Positions 59,266 to 64,000 of a stretch of DNA of 64,000 nucleotides are shown piece by piece (positions within the stretch are counted from its first letter, which is position 1; each line of letters starts with the position of its first letter). Below the pieces are notes generated by a model, which saw only the letters and a list, made by a program, of their open reading frames with translations, was not told the DNA's origin and ran no database searches. Made by a program: the position numbers and the translations under genes. Source of the stretch: Erwinia typographi. Lineage in GTDB: Bacteria; Pseudomonadota; Gammaproteobacteria; Enterobacterales; Enterobacteriaceae. The stretch covers positions 62,001 to 126,000 of the forward strand of contig NZ_JRUQ01000029.1 of NCBI RefSeq assembly GCF_000773975.1, written 5' to 3'.

Positions 59266-60192
59266 ATGTCTGCCTTCCTCTCTCGCTATAAATTCGCCTT
59301 TACCCGCCAGGAAATAGTGCTGGTTCTGATCACCATGGTTTGGGGCGGAACTTTTCTGGCTGTGCATCACGCAATGACCGTCAGCGGGCCTTTCTTTTTT
59401 GTGGGAACCCGTTTCGCTACCGCCGCCGTTGTGCTGGGGATGCTTTCCTGGCGAACGCTGCGCGGCCTCACTCTGCGTGAGATCAAGTCCGGCGCGCTGA
59501 TAGGTATCGCCATTGGCTTCGGTTACGGTCTGCAAACTTACGGTATGCAGACCATCAGCAGCAGTAAGTCTGCTTTTATTACCGCAATGTATGTGCCGCT
59601 GGTGCCACTGCTTCAGTGGCTGTTTCTGGGGCGTTTACCCGGCCTGATGTCGTGGATTGGCGTGGTGCTGGCTTTTATCGGCCTGCTGCTGCTGGCCGGA
59701 CCGGACGGCGGTTCGTTGACTTTGGGCACTGGCGAAGTGGCTACGCTCCTCAGCACTCTGGCGATTGCCGCAGAGATTATCCTGATCGGTGCCAGCGCCG
59801 GTAAAGTCGATGTGCGGAGGGTGACCATCGTTCAACTGGCTTTTGCGTCGCTGCTGGCTTTCGTGATGATGGTGCCGAATGGCGAAGTCGTCCCCGCGTT
59901 CTCTCCCTACCTGTTGTTCAGCGCCATTGGCCTGGGACTGGCCAGCGCGCTGATTCAGGTCACCATGAACTGGGCCCAGCGCAGCGTTTCGCCGACGCGG
60001 GCCACGGTTATTTATGCGGGCGAGCCGGTCTGGGCTGGCATTGTGGGGCGGATCGCCGGTGAGCGCCTGCCTGGCGCCGCGCTGATCGGTGCGGCGCTGA
60101 TCGTGTCTGGCGTGCTGGTCAGCGAGCTGAAGCTGAAGTCTAAAAAAAAGGCGAAGGGTCAGCCTTCGCCTGATAACGTCGAGATCAACTAG
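59266..60192 (+). CDS. EamA-family (drug/metabolite transporter) permease
   Basis: The 308-aa inner-membrane protein has ten hydrophobic segments arranged as two EamA repeats (first about 18-150, second about 165-295) and a basic C-terminal tail. Motifs VWGGTFLAVHHAM near the N-terminus and PVWAGIVGRIAGE near residue 250 fit the DMT superfamily, whose members export metabolites or amino acids. The substrate is unknown. E. coli has no such gene between ymdF and rutG. Its last codons contain the rutG terminator, and its stop overlaps the rutG stop by 4 bp. Confidence 0.88.
   Translation: MSAFLSRYKFAFTRQEIVLVLITMVWGGTFLAVHHAMTVSGPFFFVGTRFATAAVVLGMLSWRTLRGLTLREIKSGALIGIAIGFGYGLQTYGMQTISSSKSAFITAMYVPLVPLLQWLFLGRLPGLMSWIGVVLAFIGLLLLAGPDGGSLTLGTGEVATLLSTLAIAAEIILIGASAGKVDVRRVTIVQLAFASLLAFVMMVPNGEVVPAFSPYLLFSAIGLGLASALIQVTMNWAQRSVSPTRATVIYAGEPVWAGIVGRIAGERLPGAALIGAALIVSGVLVSELKLKSKKKAKGQPSPDNVEIN
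60142..60171 (-). terminator. Terminator of the rut operon inside the facing transporter gene
   Basis: On the minus strand AGGCGAAGG-CTGAC-CCTTCGCCT is followed by eight T. It lies 18 bp after the rutG stop but inside the coding sequence of the convergent EamA gene, where it encodes the Lys-rich end (KSKKKAKGQPSP). Confidence 0.88.
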
Positions 60193-61517
60193 CTGTCCTG
60201 ATGCGCCACGCCGTTGCCCTTAAGCGCAGCGGCGCGTTTGCGGGTCAGAATCGCGTTGAGGATAATCGCGCCAAAGGTCGCGGTGCCGATGCCACCCATG
60301 GTGAAGTTACCGATTTTCAGCGCAAAGTCTCCAGCGCCCAGCACCAGCGTCACCGCCACCATAATCAGGTTGTTATTCTGTCCAAGGTCGACGTTATTTT
60401 GCACCCAGATGCGTGCGCCAGCCACTGCGATCAGACCAAATACCACAATGGAAGCGCCACCAATCACCGGTCCGGGAATGGTGTGAATTAACGCGCCAAA
60501 TTTCGGTGAGAAGCCCAGCAGAATTGCAATAGTTGCCGCCGCGACAAACACCAGCGTTGAGTAAACCTTGGTCACCGCCATTACGCCGATGTTCTCGGCA
60601 TAAGTGGTGACGCCGCTACCGCCAACGCTACCCGACAGCAGGGTTGCCAGGCCGTCGCCCACAAAGGCCCGCCCCATGTAGGGATCGAGGTTTTTGCCCG
60701 TCATGCCGGCTACCGCTTTGATATGACCGAGATTTTCCGCCACCAGGATCACCGCTACCGGCGCAATCAGAAACATAGCGTGGCTGTCGAAGATTGGCGA
60801 AGTGGTGGTGGGCAAGCCAAACCAGGCAACGGAAGAGAGCAGGCTGAAATCAATCGGCTTGCCGAGACCCAGCCCGTTGGTTAACAACGCATAGATGACG
60901 CAGGCCACGATCAGGCCAACCAGAATCAGCAGCCGTTGCACTAAGCCACGGGTAAATACCGCAACCACGCCGATACAAAGCACGGTCATCACTGCCATCC
61001 AGCTGTCGAACATGGAAGATGATACGCTATGAACGGCAATAGGCGCGAGATTCAATCCAATGGCCATTACCACGGCGCCCGTGACCACCGGCGGCATCAG
61101 TTTCTCAATCCAGCGGGTGCCTGCCTTCATCACCACAAAACCGATCAGCGTATAGACCAGACCGCAGGCAATAATACCTCCCAGCGCAATGCCAAGATTG
61201 GGGTTGATGCCCTGACCGTTAAAGCCCGTGACCGCGATGACTACTCCGACAAACGCCGCGCTCGATCCTAAATAGCTGGGCACCCGACCACCGGTAATCA
61301 CGAAGAACAGCAGCGTGCCGACGCCAGACATCAGGATCGACAGGTTGGGGTCCAGTCCCATCAGCAAAGGCATCAACACCGTGGCGCCAAACATTGCCAC
61401 CGCGTGCTGAAGACCCATAATTACCGTTTGTCCCAGCGGTAACGTTTCATCAGGCGCAACTATTCCCTGCGCCGTTGCGGACTGTTTACGCCATTGAGGG
61501 AACCAGGAATTAGCCAT
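60189..61517 (-). CDS. rutG: Pyrimidine permease RutG
   Basis: RutG is an NCS2-family inner-membrane proton symporter for uracil (also thymine) and supplies substrate to the Rut pathway. The 442-aa length equals E. coli. Many membrane helices and the NCS2 signature region (GDGLATLLSGSVGGSGVTTYAENIG) are present, as is LQHAVAMFGATVLMPLLMGL near the N-terminus. In E. coli rutF lies between rutE and rutG; here rutG follows rutE after only 94 bp. Confidence 0.96.
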   Translation of the reverse strand: MANSWFPQWRKQSATAQGIVAPDETLPLGQTVIMGLQHAVAMFGATVLMPLLMGLDPNLSILMSGVGTLLFFVITGGRVPSYLGSSAAFVGVVIAVTGFNGQGINPNLGIALGGIIACGLVYTLIGFVVMKAGTRWIEKLMPPVVTGAVVMAIGLNLAPIAVHSVSSSMFDSWMAVMTVLCIGVVAVFTRGLVQRLLILVGLIVACVIYALLTNGLGLGKPIDFSLLSSVAWFGLPTTTSPIFDSHAMFLIAPVAVILVAENLGHIKAVAGMTGKNLDPYMGRAFVGDGLATLLSGSVGGSGVTTYAENIGVMAVTKVYSTLVFVAAATIAILLGFSPKFGALIHTIPGPVIGGASIVVFGLIAVAGARIWVQNNVDLGQNNNLIMVAVTLVLGAGDFALKIGNFTMGGIGTATFGAIILNAILTRKRAAALKGNGVAHQDS

Positions 61518-61611
61518 CGTCTTCTCCAGAGAAGTGAATAAAGCATTAACCGCAGGGCGCGGGAGATCAGGCTTCCTGCCGCCTTAAAGGGTAATAGCCA
61601 CGAGCGAGAAC

Positions 61612-62202
61612 CTACTCCAGGCTACAGGCTTCAGCAAAGGAGAGGCGCGGCAGCCGCTGATACACTTTGCTGGCATCGCCATAGCCGATATTGATCAGCA
61701 GGTTGCTCTTCCAGCCGCTATCAGCAAAGAAAGCCGCATCGACCGCCGCCCGGTCAAAGCCGGACATTGGGCCGGTATCCAACCCCATCGCGCGGCAGGC
61801 GCTTATCAGATAAGCCGCCTGAAGTGAACTGTTGCGAAAGGCGGTTTCCTGCGCCAGCTCCGGACTGCTGGTAAACCAGGCCCTGGCATCGGCATGAGGA
61901 AACAGCTGCGGTAGCCGGTCATAAAACTGAGGATCCCAGGCTACGATGACGGTGACTGGCGCGCTCATGGTCTTCTCCACGTTGCCGCTGGACAGGGTCT
62001 GCTTCAGCCTGGCTTTACCTTCTTCGCTGCGCACGAAGCAAAAACGGGCGGGACTACAGTTCGCGGAGGTCGGTCCCATCTTCACCAGCTCATACAGCGC
62101 CTGGAGCTGCTCGTCGGTGACAGGGCGGTCCAGCCAGCTACTGTGGGTACGTGCGGAGGTAAACAGCGTCTCTAACGCTGCGGAATTCAAGGCTTCTGCC
62201 AT
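61612..62202 (-). CDS. rutE: Malonic semialdehyde reductase RutE
   Basis: RutE is a nitroreductase-fold flavoprotein that reduces malonic semialdehyde to 3-hydroxypropionate at the end of the Rut pathway. The 196-aa length equals E. coli, with [15 protein letters not shown] (about 43-57), [17 protein letters not shown] and [10 protein letters not shown]. It begins inside the end of rutD (16-bp overlap; SD GGAGCCGCT). No rutF follows. Confidence 0.96.
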   Translation of the reverse strand: MAEALNSAALETLFTSARTHSSWLDRPVTDEQLQALYELVKMGPTSANCSPARFCFVRSEEGKARLKQTLSSGNVEKTMSAPVTVIVAWDPQFYDRLPQLFPHADARAWFTSSPELAQETAFRNSSLQAAYLISACRAMGLDTGPMSGFDRAAVDAAFFADSGWKSNLLINIGYGDASKVYQRLPRLSFAEACSLE

Positions 62203-63011
62203 AGCGGCTCCAGTTCAACGGGTAGGGTTTCTGGCGCGGTCTCTTCCAGCCAGTTCAGTAAAAGTTGGTTAAAGGTGCTGCTGTCGGTGACGCTCATGGC
62301 GTGACCGCCCCAGGCCATTTTTTCCAGGGTGGCGTGAGGCAGCGCCTCGCACAGCGCCTGCGAGCAGGTCCACGGAACCAGCAGATCGTCATGCGAACAC
62401 AGCAGCAGCACCGGCTGGGTAATGGCGCTGGCCTGCCGGGTAAAATCGCAGGCCATCAGCGCGTTCAGGCGGCGGAGCAGATTCTCCATGCCCTGGAAAT
62501 GCGCCACATGCAGCGTCTCTTCCGCCTCAATGCGCGCCTCGTTATCCGCCAGCCAGTCGGCGGGATAGAGGAACAGGGGCTGAGCGCGGACCCAGGCCTC
62601 CACGCCAACGTTAAGCAGCAGGTCCTGGCGGACGGTAAAACAGCGGCGGGTATGCGCATTGAGCCGCAGCCAGCCGTTGACGATGACCAGCCTGGCGACG
62701 CGCTGCGGATAGTCGATCGCCAGCTGCATGGCAACCATGCCGCCGAGCGCGTGCCCGATGACGTCATAGTTATCAATGCCCAGCGCAGACAGTTCTTCAG
62801 CCAGTTCGTCGGCCATATCGCGCATACTGTAACCTTCCGGCAACGCGTCCGGGCTGCGCCCGGTTCCTCGCTGATCGTAGATGACAACGCGGTAGGTCTG
62901 ACGCAGATCGTTCAGCTGAGGTAGCCAAAAACTGCCCAATCCGCCCAGCCCTGCCGACAGGACCAGCGTTCTGGCCTTGGGATCGGTCGATCCTGAAAGC
63001 TCAATATGCAT
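62187..63011 (-). CDS. rutD: Putative aminoacrylate hydrolase RutD
   Basis: RutD is an alpha/beta-hydrolase-fold protein that speeds conversion of aminoacrylate to malonic semialdehyde with release of ammonia. The 274-aa protein (E. coli 266) has the oxyanion-side motif [27 protein letters not shown], and the elbow VIGHALGGM. The elbow has Ala where the catalytic Ser usually is, the same as E. coli RutD as remembered, so it is not a classical serine hydrolase. It lies 11 bp after rutC. Confidence 0.95.
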   Translation of the reverse strand: MHIELSGSTDPKARTLVLSAGLGGLGSFWLPQLNDLRQTYRVVIYDQRGTGRSPDALPEGYSMRDMADELAEELSALGIDNYDVIGHALGGMVAMQLAIDYPQRVARLVIVNGWLRLNAHTRRCFTVRQDLLLNVGVEAWVRAQPLFLYPADWLADNEARIEAEETLHVAHFQGMENLLRRLNALMACDFTRQASAITQPVLLLCSHDDLLVPWTCSQALCEALPHATLEKMAWGGHAMSVTDSSTFNQLLLNWLEETAPETLPVELEPLWQKP

Positions 63012-63022
63012 AACGCTCTCCG

Positions 63023-63409
63023 CTACTTGCCGATGTGGGCGACGCTGGCAATCTCCACCAGCGCATCAGGTTTCACCAGACCGCACTGAATGCAGAAGCG
63101 AGCTGGTTTTTCGCCGGGAAAATAGTCGGCGTAAACGGCATTTACCGCTGCGTAATTGCTCCAGTCGGTAATAAATATCGAGTTAAAGGTTACGTCATCC
63201 ATGGTGCCACCAGCGGCTACAATCACGCTTTTGATGGTCTCCAGCACATGACGAGTCTGTGCCGCCGCATCGCCAACGTGGACGACATTGTTATCTTTAT
63301 CAAAAGGCAGCGTACCTGAAACATAAACCACGCCGTCAGCCAGGGTCCCAGGAACAAACGGGGCAATTGGAATGCTGGTGCCTGGTGGGGTAATAATGGT
63401 TTTTGGCAT
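63023..63409 (-). CDS. rutC: RutC, RidA/YjgF-family 3-aminoacrylate deaminase
   Basis: RutC is a trimeric YjgF/RidA-family enzyme acting on the peroxyureidoacrylate/aminoacrylate intermediates of pyrimidine ring breakdown. The 128-aa length equals E. coli. Signature sequences are [18 protein letters not shown] near the start and the C-terminal [18 protein letters not shown]. It is 29 bp downstream of rutB. Confidence 0.97.
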   Translation of the reverse strand: MPKTIITPPGTSIPIAPFVPGTLADGVVYVSGTLPFDKDNNVVHVGDAAAQTRHVLETIKSVIVAAGGTMDDVTFNSIFITDWSNYAAVNAVYADYFPGEKPARFCIQCGLVKPDALVEIASVAHIGK

Positions 63410-63438
63410 TGCGTTTTCTCCACTAAGGTATGCAGGTT

Positions 63439-64000
63439 TTATGCCGTTTGTTTATGCTGCGCGGGTTCAGCTTGTACCGCTGTACAGAAGCTATTGACGT
63501 CTGAAACCCAGCCAAAGAACGTTTCAATATTGAAAATGGCGGCCTGCTGGGCGAAAAGCGGCCCGGCCTGATAAGTCGCGTCTTCCAGCACGATGCCGAA
63601 ATACTCCAGGAAGAAGCCGTCGCGCAGGGTCGACTCGACGCAGACATTGGTCGCGATGCCGGTAAACACCAGGTGGCGGATACCGCGGCTGCGCAACATG
63701 CTGTCGAGCGGGGTGTTGAAGAAGCCGCTGTAGCGGGGTTTGGGCAGTACGATATCGCCCGGCTGCGGCTGGAGCTGATCGACCAGCTCATAATCCCAGC
63801 CGCCTTTAGCCAGCAGCTTGCCTTGCAGCTCCGGACGCTGGCGCATGGTCTTCAGCGCATTGGATTTGTGCCAGTTTGGCGATCCTGGCCCGCCAGCCTC
63901 GACGTACTGATCGTCCCAGCCGTTCTTGAACCAGATAATCTGAATACCAGCCTCACGGGCGGCTTTGACCGCCACATTAATCTGGTCGATTACCGGGCTG
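63439..64000 (-). CDS. rutB: Ureidoacrylate amidohydrolase RutB (5' end outside the window)
   Basis: RutB hydrolyses (Z)-3-ureidoacrylate (peroxide) formed by RutA, releasing carbamate and aminoacrylate. The isochorismatase-fold sequence runs to the window edge in frame (SPVIDQIN before residue V at 63975), so only about the last 187 residues of some 230-235 are present; the first ~45 lie beyond 64000. The catalytic Cys is in [17 protein letters not shown], and [20 protein letters not shown] is diagnostic. Confidence 0.97.
   Translation of the reverse strand, partial: SPVIDQINVAVKAAREAGIQIIWFKNGWDDQYVEAGGPGSPNWHKSNALKTMRQRPELQGKLLAKGGWDYELVDQLQPQPGDIVLPKPRYSGFFNTPLDSMLRSRGIRHLVFTGIATNVCVESTLRDGFFLEYFGIVLEDATYQAGPLFAQQAAIFNIETFFGWVSDVNSFCTAVQAEPAQHKQTA

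Noticed and set aside
61518-61611. Possible rutF remnant between rutE and rutG.
   Set aside because: Translation of the 94-bp gap gives no convincing match to RutF in any frame; at most a few residues resemble its C-terminus by chance.

Overview
The window is a gene-dense, almost entirely chromosomal core segment from a member of the Enterobacterales. Gene content and order closely follow the Escherichia coli kdsB to rut region as I remember it. Several differences (no fimbrial genes next to pyrD, no hydrogenase or cytochrome bd-II genes beside the tRNA-Ser genes, two tandem tRNA-Ser genes, extra genes beside agp and rutG) suggest an Erwinia/Pantoea-type or related genus rather than E. coli itself. 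This placement rests on remembered protein sequences and synteny, not on a search. I see no insertion sequence, prophage, integrase, CRISPR array or obvious genomic island.

Layout. 1-3.5 kb: end of ycaR, kdsB (KDO activation), ycbJ, elyC and cmoM. 3.5-10 kb: the mukFEB condensin operon. 10.1-13.4 kb: cell-wall enzymes ldtD and mepK, then gloC. 13.4-19 kb, minus strand: aspC, ompF, asnS, pncB. 19.3-26.2 kb: pepN, then the sulfonate-sulfur operon ssuEADCB on the minus strand. 26.4-34.1 kb: an unrecognised small lipoprotein, pyrD, zapC, ycbX, rlmKL and uup. 34.1-41.1 kb: the pqiABC lipid-transport operon, rmf, fabA, lonH and matP. 41.1-46.5 kb: ompA, sulA with a clear LexA box, sxy, yccS, yccF. 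46.6-53.6 kb: helD, mgsA, yccT, yccU, hspQ, rlmI, acyP, tusE, yccA. 53.8-54.3 kb: two identical tRNA-Ser(UGA) genes, each with its own promoter and terminator. 54.5-59.2 kb: agp with an unusual tail, an aldehyde dehydrogenase, yccJ-wrbA and ymdF. 59.3-64 kb: an EamA-type transporter and the distal part of the rut pyrimidine-degradation operon (rutB cut by the window end, then rutC, D, E, G).

Many genes serve envelope building and stress (LPS, peptidoglycan, porins, Pqi), chromosome organisation and division (MukFEB, MatP, ZapC, SulA), rRNA/tRNA modification (RlmKL, RlmI, CmoM, TusE) and nutrient scavenging (Ssu, Rut, PncB, PyrD).

No wholly new multi-gene system stands out. The best leads are an Agp phosphatase carrying an extra C-terminal tail built from eight tandem ten-residue Ala/Lys/Asp repeats (55880-56119), a rut operon with no rutF between rutE and rutG, an unrecognised lipoprotein with two extra cysteines, duplicated tRNA-Ser genes with an A discriminator base, and several regulatory structures: a FadR/FabR operator pair over the end of lonH, a pyrD leader hairpin, and a rutG terminator buried in the end of the facing gene.
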